Source of the DNA: Terracoccus luteus
Lineage (GTDB): Bacteria > Actinomycetota > Actinomycetes > Actinomycetales > Dermatophilaceae
Direction: 5' to 3'
NCBI RefSeq assembly: GCF_003635045.1
Contig: NZ_RBXT01000001.1
Location: forward strand, 3,658,001-3,722,000
DNA length: 64,000 bases
Part shown: one piece after another, positions 17,239 to 24,801 of the stretch
Layout of the letters: each line of letters opens with the position of its first letter
Position numbering within the stretch: the stretch's first letter is position 1
Translations under genes and position numbers: made by a program
Notes under the pieces: generated by a model
The model's database searches: none
The model's input: the letters and a program-made list of their open reading frames with translations, nothing else
What the model was told of the DNA's origin: nothing

Positions 17239-19565
17239 CCGCTACGGTCCCGGTCACGACGGGGTCCGCCGTCGCCGGCGTCGCCGCCGTCGTCGACGGC
17301 GCGACCGCCCGCACGATCCTGGCCCGGCAGTGCCGGTTGCCCGCCGCCACGCTGGACGCCCTGCGGGACGACGCCACGGCGGCTGCCGCCCGTGAGCTGC
17401 TGGGATCCCGCCGCACGATGCAGGCGCTGCGCGACCGCGTCGAGGACGTGTTGCACGGGTTGGTCGGTGGCTGTGACGACACGGGCCGCCGGCGCGAACT
17501 GCTGGGGGCGCGACGCAACGTGCACAAGGACGTCGTCGCGGCCCGGCACGAGGCCCTGCTCGACGAGGTCGCGACCGAGAACCCCGACGTCGCCACCTGG
17601 CTCGCCGCCGCCCGGGCGAGCCGCGAGCTGTCCGGACCCGACGACGCCGCCCGGGCACGTCTCGCCTCCGCGGCCGGGCGGGTCGTGCGGCTGCTCGACG
17701 ACCCCGGCCTGCGGCGGGGGATCGCCTTCGCCTCGACGGCCTTCGCCCGCGAGCTCGACCAGCGCCCGTCGGGCCCCGTCGACCCCGACGGGCGGCTGGC
17801 CCGGACCGCGGTGAGCTACGCCGTGCGGGCCGCCCTCAAGCCGAGCCCGTTCTCCAGCCTCGCCACCCTGCACGCGGTGCGGTCGTCGGACGTCGGCGTC
17901 CGCGCCGACGACGGGGAGGGATGGAGCCGGGACCACACGACGTTCCGCCCGCTCGCCGTCGAGCTGCACGGACGCTGCGTGCAGCGTCCGTTCGCATGGG
18001 CGGGCCCGAAACCGGTTCGAGCGCAACGGATCCCGTCGATGCAGATGCGCAGTGGCACGTACGCCTTCCTGCCCCACTACGCCCACCAGGGCAGCCTCTA
18101 CTACCGGACCGACGAGCTCACCGAGCTGACGTCGGAGGCCCCTCCGCTCAACGCTGCCGACGGCGTCGCCACCGGCCGTCTGCACGCGCGACGGCCCTGG
18201 GCGCTCACCGACGGTCACGAGCTCGGCCTCCTCGCCGGTGACGGACGGGACCGCGGCTGGCCCGCCGAGGTCGTCGACGCGCTCGGTGGGGCGGCCGAGG
18301 CCGAGGGACGGGTGCACCGGGCGCAGCGGCCCGACGAGGTCGTCGACGCCATCGAGGCGCTGCACGACGGCGCGCGCGACGCGCTGACGGCCGTGGGCTC
18401 GCGGGCCGGTTCGTGGCTGCTGCGCGAACCCCTCGTGCACGAGTCGGTGTCGGGCCCGGCGCTCGCGGCACCCGCCGCGCTGCCGTCCGAGCTGGCCCGG
18501 GTGCTGTCCCGGCGGGTCGTGCCCCTCGCCTTCTACGACACCCTGCGCCGCCTCTTCTCGGCGTTGCACGGTTCCGGCTCCGCGCCGCTCGTGGCCTTCT
18601 GCGCCGAGGCGACGCTCGCGCTCGAGCGCGCGCTGGTCGGCACGCCCGACCGTCACGAGCTCGACGACCTCCCGCGCGGGCACCTCAGCCTCGCGCGGCC
18701 GGCCAGTGTCGTCTACCACCAGCACAGCGGCGGTCGCGTCGTCGTCAACACCGTCATGGCCGACTACCTCGGTTCACGGTCGCGCTGGGGCCGGCTCGCC
18801 ACCCTGACGGGTGACCTCGTCGCCGACGCGGTCACGACGGCCACGACCCGGCATCCGGGCACGGTGGCCTACCAGTTCTCGGCCTCGACCGACTGGACGA
18901 CGACGCAGCGACCCGGTCCCGGTCTCCCTCTGGCCGAGTGGGGTCCGGCCCTGCTCGACCACCCGGGCGCCCACGACCTGGCGGCGTTCCGCATCCACCT
19001 GGACCCCGACACGCGCACGCTCCAGCTCACCGACCCCGACGGCGCGCCGGCCGCGCTGCTCTACGGCGGGGCCATCCCGCCGCACCTGCTCAAGGGGGTG
19101 GAGGGAGTGCTCGCGGTCATCGCCTCCCCGTGGGCCGTGCTGCCGCCGACGGCGCGCGCCGTCGAGGTCGACGGGGGTCTCGTCACGCCACGGCTCGAGG
19201 GCCCCGACGTCGTCTGGGGCCGACGGACGTGGTCGCTGTCGCCGGAGGTCGTGCCGACGTGGGCGCGCGGCGGCCACGTCACCGACGTCCTCGCGCGGGT
19301 CGAGGCGATGCGGGAGCGGTTCGCCATGCCGGGCGAGCTCTTCGTCGCGACCGTCGAGGCGGGCAGCGCCCGACCCGTCGGCAAGCCGACGTGGCTCAGC
19401 GTCGGCCACCCGCTCACCGTCCTCACCGCGCTGCGCGACCCGGGGCCGCGCGTACGCCGCTGGGTCTTCACCGAGGCCCTGCCCGCCCTCGCGGAGGCGG
19501 GGTCGTCCGTGCACGGGGAGGGCGGCTGCGTCACCGAGTTCGTGGCCGTGGTCGACCATGGCTGA
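17235..19565 (+). CDS. LanB-like dehydratase, glutamylation domain (Lant_dehydr_N)
   Basis: The protein has 776 residues and belongs to the N-terminal, glutamyl-tRNA-dependent half of split class I dehydratases. It would glutamylate Ser/Thr side chains of the azoline-bearing precursor so that they can be eliminated to dehydroalanine or dehydrobutyrine. Family signals include RNVHKDVVAA, KPSPFSSLATL (the conserved R/K-x-S/T-P-F motif), QMRSGTYAFLPH and SLARPASVVYHQHSGGRVVVN. There is no C-terminal SpaB_C domain; that is encoded by the next gene, overlapping by 8 nt. This split layout is seen in goadsporin and thiopeptide loci. The GTG at 17235 is coupled to the small gene upstream. Confidence 0.9.
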   Translation: MTATVPVTTGSAVAGVAAVVDGATARTILARQCRLPAATLDALRDDATAAAARELLGSRRTMQALRDRVEDVLHGLVGGCDDTGRRRELLGARRNVHKDVVAARHEALLDEVATENPDVATWLAAARASRELSGPDDAARARLASAAGRVVRLLDDPGLRRGIAFASTAFARELDQRPSGPVDPDGRLARTAVSYAVRAALKPSPFSSLATLHAVRSSDVGVRADDGEGWSRDHTTFRPLAVELHGRCVQRPFAWAGPKPVRAQRIPSMQMRSGTYAFLPHYAHQGSLYYRTDELTELTSEAPPLNAADGVATGRLHARRPWALTDGHELGLLAGDGRDRGWPAEVVDALGGAAEAEGRVHRAQRPDEVVDAIEALHDGARDALTAVGSRAGSWLLREPLVHESVSGPALAAPAALPSELARVLSRRVVPLAFYDTLRRLFSALHGSGSAPLVAFCAEATLALERALVGTPDRHELDDLPRGHLSLARPASVVYHQHSGGRVVVNTVMADYLGSRSRWGRLATLTGDLVADAVTTATTRHPGTVAYQFSASTDWTTTQRPGPGLPLAEWGPALLDHPGAHDLAAFRIHLDPDTRTLQLTDPDGAPAALLYGGAIPPHLLKGVEGVLAVIASPWAVLPPTARAVEVDGGLVTPRLEGPDVVWGRRTWSLSPEVVPTWARGGHVTDVLARVEAMRERFAMPGELFVATVEAGSARPVGKPTWLSVGHPLTVLTALRDPGPRVRRWVFTEALPALAEAGSSVHGEGGCVTEFVAVVDHG

Positions 19566-20526
19566 GCACTGGCACTACCTGCGCGTCTACGTCCTCGACT
19601 TCGACGAGATCCCGGTCGTGCTCGAGCAGGTGGTGCGCCCCTGGCTCGACACCCGTGCCGACGAGATCGAGCGCTGGTTCTACCTCCGCTTCATGGACGC
19701 CACCGGCGTGCACCTGCGGCTGCGGCTGCAGCTGGTCGACCCGTGGTCGAGCACCGGCCACGACCTCGAGGACCGGCTCTGGGACTGGTGCGCGGCCGCC
19801 ACCCTCGCCGACTCACGCTGCGTCCGCTTCGTGCTGCGCCGTCACTACGCGCCGGAGCACGCGAAGTTCGGCGGCGCCGCCGGCCTCGAGCTGGCCCACC
19901 GCATCTCGCACCTGGGCAGCGTGGCCGCCGCCGACCTGCTGCCCCTGCGCGACCGGATGCCGGTGCTCGCCCTCGGGGCCGGACACCTCACCGTCATGAA
20001 CGCCACCTTCGCCCCCCTGCTCTCGAGCACCTTCATGTACCAGTACGGCTGGTACTGGACGGGCCGCGGCACGGTGGGAGACGGCTGGGCCACCGTCGTC
20101 GCGGACTCGCTCGCCCGACCCGAGGCCATCCGCTTCGACGCGGTGAGGGCCGTGGACGTCGCCCGCCGTGTCGTCGACGACGCCTGGGCCGGGCCGGTGC
20201 TGCGCACCTACGCCGACGCTGTGCTGCGCGAGGTGCAGACGCTGCGGCCCGAGATGTGGAACCACTCGGTCGCCCTCGTCGTGCACCACCACCTGCACCT
20301 GATGAACAACCGGCTGGGCGTCCTCCCGCTCCAGGAGGCCCACCTCGCCCGCATGCTCTACCTCGGGCACCGCATCGAGGCGGCCGCCGCCGCCAGAGCT
20401 GCCGCAGAAGCGGCCGGGACGGCCGCTGCCGCCGCTGCCATTGCTCCCGTTGCCGGTGCCCCGGCGTCGGGTACGACCCTGCCGGCGGGGGCGCTCCCCC
20501 CGCAGGAGGTGCCCGAGGCCGGCTGA
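19558..20526 (+). CDS. SpaB_C-type thiopeptide/goadsporin biosynthesis protein (elimination domain)
   Basis: A 322-residue protein of the thiopeptide-type bacteriocin biosynthesis family. It has the opening WHYLRVYV, RWFYLRFMDATGVHLRLRLQL and the C-terminal block NHSVALVVHHHLHLMNNRLG that define SpaB_C. With the LanB-like protein it would remove glutamate to give dehydro residues. The same fold also performs pyridine-forming cycloaddition in thiopeptides; only one such gene is present, so elimination is the simpler reading and a linear product the better guess. After residue 280 there is an Ala-rich tail (AAAAARAAAEAAGTAAAAAA) with no counterpart in the family. Last gene of the first pathway. 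Confidence 0.88.
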   Translation: MAEHWHYLRVYVLDFDEIPVVLEQVVRPWLDTRADEIERWFYLRFMDATGVHLRLRLQLVDPWSSTGHDLEDRLWDWCAAATLADSRCVRFVLRRHYAPEHAKFGGAAGLELAHRISHLGSVAAADLLPLRDRMPVLALGAGHLTVMNATFAPLLSSTFMYQYGWYWTGRGTVGDGWATVVADSLARPEAIRFDAVRAVDVARRVVDDAWAGPVLRTYADAVLREVQTLRPEMWNHSVALVVHHHLHLMNNRLGVLPLQEAHLARMLYLGHRIEAAAAARAAAEAAGTAAAAAAIAPVAGAPASGTTLPAGALPPQEVPEAG

Positions 20527-20544
20527 CGCCCGGACCCCCCCACA

Positions 20545-20609
20545 TGACACGTGTCATCCGATCTCGGTGACACGGGTCTGCTGACCCCACCGCCCGGCGT
20601 GCGTACTGT
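20545..20609 (+). promoter_or_regulatory. Cluster operator palindrome and promoter for lanKC (copy 2 of 3)
   Basis: TGACACGTGTCA (20545-20556, extended to 14 bp as ATGACACGTGTCAT) is followed after exactly 47 nt by TACTGT (20604-20609). A -35-like CTGACC (20581-20586) stands 17 nt before it. A second, imperfect copy (TGACACGGGTCT, 10 of 12 matches) lies at 20569-20580. The predicted 5' leader to the ATG at 20679 is about 60 nt. Confidence 0.75.
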
Positions 20610-20678
20610 CCGAGGCGTCGTCCCGGAAGCGCGGGACCACAGGTGCTGGTTCCAGTGCTGATTCAGGGGGATGCACAC

Positions 20679-23171
20679 ATGAACGACGCCGCGATCTATC
20701 TCGCCCTCGGCGACCGGGATTTCTACGACAACCCGTGGGCGTCCGTGGCGGGACGCTCCGGTCCCGAGCTCGCCCCCGCGGCGACGCCCCCGGGCTGGCA
20801 GCGTCGGCGGCACGGTCCGTGGGTGCAGTTCCGACCGGAGGGCGCCCTGGCCCGGCCCCTCCCGGCGTCCGGCTGGAAGGTGCACGTGTCGGCCGTGCCG
20901 GGCCACGCGGAGGAGGTCGTCGCCCTCGTCGCCCGGGAGTGCTTCGAGAACGGGGTGGCCTGGAAGGCGCTCGCGACCCGCCGCCTCGTCGCCGTCACCC
21001 AGAGCAAGTACGCGCCGCGGGAGTCGAGCGGCAAGGTCTGCACCGTCTACCCGCACGACGAGGTCAGCCTCACCGCCCTGCTCGAGCGGCTGCCCCGGGT
21101 GCTCGAGGGTCGGCCGGGGCCGTCGGTGGTCGGCGACGCCGGTGATCCGGGCTCACCCGTGTCGGTGAGGTGGGGGGCGTTCCGCTCGGGATGGCTGCGC
21201 GCCTCCGGTGGCGAGCCGGTCCCCTCCGTCACCGACGGTGACGGGGCGGCGACGCCGGACCGCCGCATCGGTGGCGGGTCACCCGGACGACCGCCGGCGG
21301 TGGTGGGCCGTTGGCTCGAACGGGCTGCGGCGCACGACCGCGAGCAGTCCCTCGACGTCAGCGACGTCGACCTCGTGCACCGCACCAACGCCGGTGCGGT
21401 GTACACGGCGCGGCACCGGGGCCGCCGGGTCGTGCTCAAGGAGGCACGCGCCCACAGCGGGCTGACGACGGACGGGTCGGATGCCGTGGCCCGCCTGCGC
21501 CACGAGCACCTCGTCCTGCGTCGGCTGGCCGGCCACGGCGTCGCGCCCGCACCGCTCGACTACCTGCGCTGCGGCGGCTCCGAGTTCCTCGTCATGGAGC
21601 AGCTCGTGGGCCAGATGCTCTCGCACCGGGTCACCCGGGCCCACCCGACGACGTGCACCCGCGAGCCGGGTGGGGTCGGTGACTACTACCGCTGGGCGGC
21701 CGAGGTCGACGAGCGGCTGACCGACCTCGTCGCGCGCATGCACGCGCTCGGCGTCGTGCACCGCGACCTGCACCCCGCCAACGTCATCGTCCTCGACGAC
21801 GGCTCGCTGCGTCTCATCGACTTCGAGTGCGCCGCCCTCGACGGCGCCCGGGCGAGCGACGCGGGGGGCGCGCCGGGGTTCACCTTCGGGACCGACGGCG
21901 AGCCGCGGGACCGCGACGCCTGCGGCCGGCTCTCGCTCATGACGCGCAACCCCGTCGTCATGGTGCTGGACCGGCGCCCCGACCTGCTGTCACGACTGGA
22001 GCGGGCCGGCGACGACGACCGCGCCTTCGCCCTGACGGGTGACGTACCGGGGACGAGCGGCACCGGGCCCTCGACGCAGGCGCTCGTCCGCGGCATCCTC
22101 GCCGCCGCCACGCCCGACCGGGAGGACCGGCTCCACCCCGGCTCCGTCGAGCAGCTCTGCGTCCCGGGTGGGGCGACCGGGCTGTGGACCGGCGCGTCCG
22201 GGGTGCTGTCGGCCCTGGCGGTGCTGGGGGAGGTGGTCCCGGAGCGGCACCTCGACTGGTTGGCCGAGCGGGCCGTCGGCGAGCCCGCCGCCCACCGCGG
22301 GCTGGCCCACGGCAGCGACGGCGTCGCGCTCGCCCTGGCCCGGACGGGCCGGCCCGAACAGGCGCTCGCGGTGATCCGCGCCTCACGGGGTCGCGACGCG
22401 CTCGCCGCCTCGGGTGTCTCGTGGGGCCACGGTCACGCGGGCGTCGCCGCGGCCCTCTCCGAGACCGCCCGGCTGACCGGGTCGGACGAGCCGCTCGAGG
22501 AGGCCGAGGCGGCGGCGCGAACGGCCGTCGCTCTCGTCGCCCGTGACATCGCCGGGGCCCGCTCCGGGGACGGGGCGGCGGTCCGGCCGGGCCTCCTGCA
22601 CGGGTACGCGGGCACGGGGCTGGCCCTGCTCCGGGTCGCCGACGCGTGGTGGGCGGCCCACCTGCGGCCGGGGCTGCTCGAGGCCGCGGACCGCTGCGTC
22701 GAGCACGAGCTCGCGCTCTGCGCGGTCCACGACGGTCACCTCCTCGGTCGTGACCCGCGCGGCCTGCTGCCCTACCTCGGCAGCGGGTCGGCCGCACTCG
22801 CGCTGCTGCTCAGGGCGACCGGGCGCCTCGACGACGACCTCGGGTCGGGCACCCTCCGCGACGCGCTCCTGCGGGTGCTGCGCAAGCCGACGCTCGGCGC
22901 GGCGGGGCTCGGGGAGGGACGCGCCGGCATCCTGCTCGCGCTCGAGACGCTCGCCCCGCACGACGCAATGGTCGCCGTGCACCGCGACCGGCTCTCGTGG
23001 CACGTCGCACCGCGGACCGGCGGCAGCGCCGACGAGCTCTACGTGCTGGGGGAGATGAACCACCGACTCTCGACCGACCTCGCCACCGGCTCGGCAGGGG
23101 TCCTGGTGGCGCTCGCGGGGCCGGCCGTCGCGGGCGAGCTGCTGCTGCTGCCGGCCGGTGCGGTCTCGTGA
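20679..23171 (+). CDS. Class III lanthionine synthetase (LanKC)
   Basis: An 830-residue trifunctional enzyme. The lyase-like region (1-160) has GWKVHVSA and SKYAPRESSGKVCTVYP. The Ser/Thr kinase region (about 215-430) has the catalytic loop VHRDLHPANV and the metal motif LIDFECA. The LanC-like cyclase region (about 490-830) has the repeated GxxHGxxG elements (SWGHGHAG, LLHGYAG, LATGSAG). The zinc Cys and Cys-His of LanC and class IV enzymes are missing (SWG for SWC, LLHG for LCHG), so it is class III. It would phosphorylate and dehydrate Ser/Thr and close (methyl)lanthionine or labionin rings in the 32-aa peptide encoded downstream. The ATG at 20679 follows a GGGGG site; an in-frame GTG at 20643 is a less likely start. 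Confidence 0.93.
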   Translation: MNDAAIYLALGDRDFYDNPWASVAGRSGPELAPAATPPGWQRRRHGPWVQFRPEGALARPLPASGWKVHVSAVPGHAEEVVALVARECFENGVAWKALATRRLVAVTQSKYAPRESSGKVCTVYPHDEVSLTALLERLPRVLEGRPGPSVVGDAGDPGSPVSVRWGAFRSGWLRASGGEPVPSVTDGDGAATPDRRIGGGSPGRPPAVVGRWLERAAAHDREQSLDVSDVDLVHRTNAGAVYTARHRGRRVVLKEARAHSGLTTDGSDAVARLRHEHLVLRRLAGHGVAPAPLDYLRCGGSEFLVMEQLVGQMLSHRVTRAHPTTCTREPGGVGDYYRWAAEVDERLTDLVARMHALGVVHRDLHPANVIVLDDGSLRLIDFECAALDGARASDAGGAPGFTFGTDGEPRDRDACGRLSLMTRNPVVMVLDRRPDLLSRLERAGDDDRAFALTGDVPGTSGTGPSTQALVRGILAAATPDREDRLHPGSVEQLCVPGGATGLWTGASGVLSALAVLGEVVPERHLDWLAERAVGEPAAHRGLAHGSDGVALALARTGRPEQALAVIRASRGRDALAASGVSWGHGHAGVAAALSETARLTGSDEPLEEAEAAARTAVALVARDIAGARSGDGAAVRPGLLHGYAGTGLALLRVADAWWAAHLRPGLLEAADRCVEHELALCAVHDGHLLGRDPRGLLPYLGSGSAALALLLRATGRLDDDLGSGTLRDALLRVLRKPTLGAAGLGEGRAGILLALETLAPHDAMVAVHRDRLSWHVAPRTGGSADELYVLGEMNHRLSTDLATGSAGVLVALAGPAVAGELLLLPAGAVS

Positions 23172-23233
23172 CACCTGTCACGCGGCTCCGCTTACCGCCG
23201 CCCCTGCCGCCACACCGCCGCCCGGCGAAGACT
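23169..23233 (+). promoter_or_regulatory. Cluster operator and putative promoter for the lanthipeptide gene (copy 3 of 3)
   Basis: TGACACCTGTCA (23169-23180) differs from the other two copies by one base and overlaps the lanKC stop codon. After exactly 47 nt comes AAGACT (23228-23233), a weak -10 with the conserved A and T at positions 2 and 6. The flanking CACCGCC..CGGCG and GACTG..GAGG strings also resemble those around the 20604 box. It implies a separate start for the precursor gene with a leader of about 120 nt. Confidence 0.6.
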
Positions 23234-23360
23234 GAGGTCGTCGCAGTGACCTCCGTCCGCACGACGAGACCCACGACGACAGCGGCCCGGACCACGTCCC
23301 GGCCACGACCCGGACCGGGCCCCACAGCCACCGCACCATCCCACCGAAGGAGTCAGACCC

Positions 23361-23459
23361 ATGAGCTTCAACCAGTTCCAGCACCTCGAGAAGACCACCG
23401 ACCCGACCGTCACCCCGATGGCCTTCACCTGGCTCTCGGTCATGGGCTGGTGCGCCTGA
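23361..23459 (+). CDS. Class III lanthipeptide precursor, 32 residues
   Basis: A small gene preceded by GAAGGAGTCAGACCC. The peptide starts MSFNQFQHLEKTTDP; FNQFQHLEK may stand for the LxLQ-type recognition helix of class III leaders. The end TWLSVMGWCA gives T23-x2-S26-x4-C31, matching the labionin consensus S/T-x2-S-x(2-5)-C. Further Thr residues at 12, 13, 16 and 18 could be dehydrated. It stands 189 nt after its synthetase gene and has its own operator. At 32 residues it is much shorter than usual class III precursors (often 40-70), so leader and core must be very compact. No GG site is present. Confidence 0.85.
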   Translation: MSFNQFQHLEKTTDPTVTPMAFTWLSVMGWCA

Positions 23460-23584
23460 CGCACGAGCCCCCGCCGGCCCCGCGCGCGTCCTGCGTCGCC
23501 GGGCCCGGCACCAGCCGTCCGGGCGCCGCCCCGACCACCGCGGTCGGCGCCTCCCGACCCATCGACGCCGGAAGGAGAAGAGCC

Positions 23585-24292
23585 GTGGATGCCGCCGTCC
23601 CCCCGACGCGTGACCTCGCCACCGCGATCTCCGTCCGCCGTCTGTGCACGACCGGGGCCGGCGCAGCCGGGACCCCTCGGGGACACGCCCTGCGCGACGT
23701 CGACGTCGACGTGGCACCGGGGACCCTGACCCTCGTCGAGGGGGGCCCCGAGGACGGGGTCGGTGAGCTGCTGCGCTGCCTCGCCGGGCGCGCCACGCCG
23801 GCGTCCGGCACGGTGCGCGTCTTCGGCGTCGACGTCACCGCGATGCCCGGCACCGAGCGACGGCTGTGGCTCGACCAGCACGTCGGGGCGGCGCTCGGGG
23901 CCGCCCCGATGCTCGACTACCTGACCATCGGCGAGAACCTCGACCTGGGCCACGACGCCGCGCGCAGCCGTTCGGTGCTGACCCGGCTCACCTCGCCGGC
24001 CCTGCTCGACCTCATGCCCGGTGACGCGACGCCGCTCGAGCGGTGGGTGGTCGAGCTCGCTCGGGCCCTCTCGTCGCAGCGCGACGTCACGGTCGTCGAC
24101 GTGCCCGCCACGGGTGTCGGCGACCCGCGGTGGATGCCGCAACTCCGGTCGGTCGTCGACCTCTACAGCCGCACCGTGCTCGTCGGCATGAAGGGCCGGG
24201 ACCCCCGACTGCCGTGCGACGCCGTCGTCGTCATGCGCAGCGGGATGGTCGAGAGCGCCCGTCCGCTCGACAGAGAGGCAGGTCCGTCATGA
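23585..24292 (+). CDS. ABC-type ATPase-like protein with degenerate nucleotide-binding motifs
   Basis: A 235-residue protein with the overall layout of an ABC ATPase (LRDVDVDVAPGTLTLVEGG, then ASGTVRVFGVDVTAMPG, then LTIGENLDL). The key motifs are eroded: the P-loop reads GGPEDGVGELL and lacks the Lys-Ser/Thr, the signature region is TPLERWVVELARAL instead of LSGGQ, and Walker B reads VTVVDVPATG without the catalytic Glu. It is therefore unlikely to hydrolyse ATP and may be a pseudo-ATPase acting as a regulator or binding partner of the membrane protein whose gene overlaps it by 4 nt. The reading frame is intact and codon use is normal, so it is not a pseudogene. The GTG at 23585 follows GGAAGGAGAAGAGCC. 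Confidence 0.75.
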   Translation: MDAAVPPTRDLATAISVRRLCTTGAGAAGTPRGHALRDVDVDVAPGTLTLVEGGPEDGVGELLRCLAGRATPASGTVRVFGVDVTAMPGTERRLWLDQHVGAALGAAPMLDYLTIGENLDLGHDAARSRSVLTRLTSPALLDLMPGDATPLERWVVELARALSSQRDVTVVDVPATGVGDPRWMPQLRSVVDLYSRTVLVGMKGRDPRLPCDAVVVMRSGMVESARPLDREAGPS

Positions 24293-24801
24293 CCACGGTC
24301 GGAGTCGTCGTCCTGCGCCGCCTGACCCGCCCCGAACGGGGAGACCCGTTCCGGGCGCAGCAGCTCACCGTCGTCGCCGTCGGCGTCACGACGGGCGTGC
24401 TCGGAGCTCTGGCCGCCGCAGGTCGGTGGCAGCTCGCCGGGCTCGTGCTCGTCGTGTGCCTCGTCGTGCTCGTCGTCGCAGCCCGGTCCCTGGCGAGTCT
24501 CGTCCGGCGCCTGCGCGCGGTGCGGGCCCGGGAGCGCCTCGTCTTCGAGGCCTTCGGCCGACCCCGGGCCGAGCTCCGGTTCCACCGGCGCCAGCGGCTC
24601 GCCGCCGACGTGCCGACCCTCGCGCTCGTCGCGGTCGTCGCGCTCGCCCTGTGGGCGACGCTGGGTCGTCCCGACGGCTGGACGGGGGGTGCCCTGTGTG
24701 TGTCGTCCGCCGCGGTCGGTGTCTCGGTGGCCGAGGCGGCCTGGGTCGCGACCGTGCACGGCCACCGCTCCGGGTGGAGGGACGACGATGGTCGCGACTA
24801 G
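24289..24801 (+). CDS. Small membrane protein of the lanthipeptide operon
   Basis: The protein has 170 residues with about four hydrophobic segments in two pairs (LTVVAVGVTTGVLGALAAAG with LAGLVLVVCLVVLVVAA, and LALVAVVALALWATLG with GGALCVSSAAVGVSVAEAAW) and a basic loop (RRLRAVRARERLVFEAFGRPR) between them. No family was recognised. Its ATG overlaps the stop of the ATPase-like gene, and its last codons overlap the histidine kinase start by 14 nt. It may form an export, immunity or sensing unit with the ATPase-like protein; this is inference from gene order. Confidence 0.75.
   Translation: MTTVGVVVLRRLTRPERGDPFRAQQLTVVAVGVTTGVLGALAAAGRWQLAGLVLVVCLVVLVVAARSLASLVRRLRAVRARERLVFEAFGRPRAELRFHRRQRLAADVPTLALVAVVALALWATLGRPDGWTGGALCVSSAAVGVSVAEAAWVATVHGHRSGWRDDDGRD

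Noticed and set aside
19558-20526. Pyridine-forming (thiopeptide macrocycle) synthase
   Set aside because: The fold would allow it, but a separate eliminating SpaB_C protein would then be missing, and the cores do not have the spaced Ser pair typical of thiopeptides. Elimination is the simpler role.
20679-23171. Class IV lanthionine synthetase (LanL)
   Set aside because: The zinc-binding Cys and Cys-His motifs expected in the cyclase domain are absent, so class III fits better.
23585-24292. Pseudogene call for the degenerate ATPase
   Set aside because: The frame is intact, the ribosome site is strong and both neighbours overlap or couple with it, so it is likely expressed.
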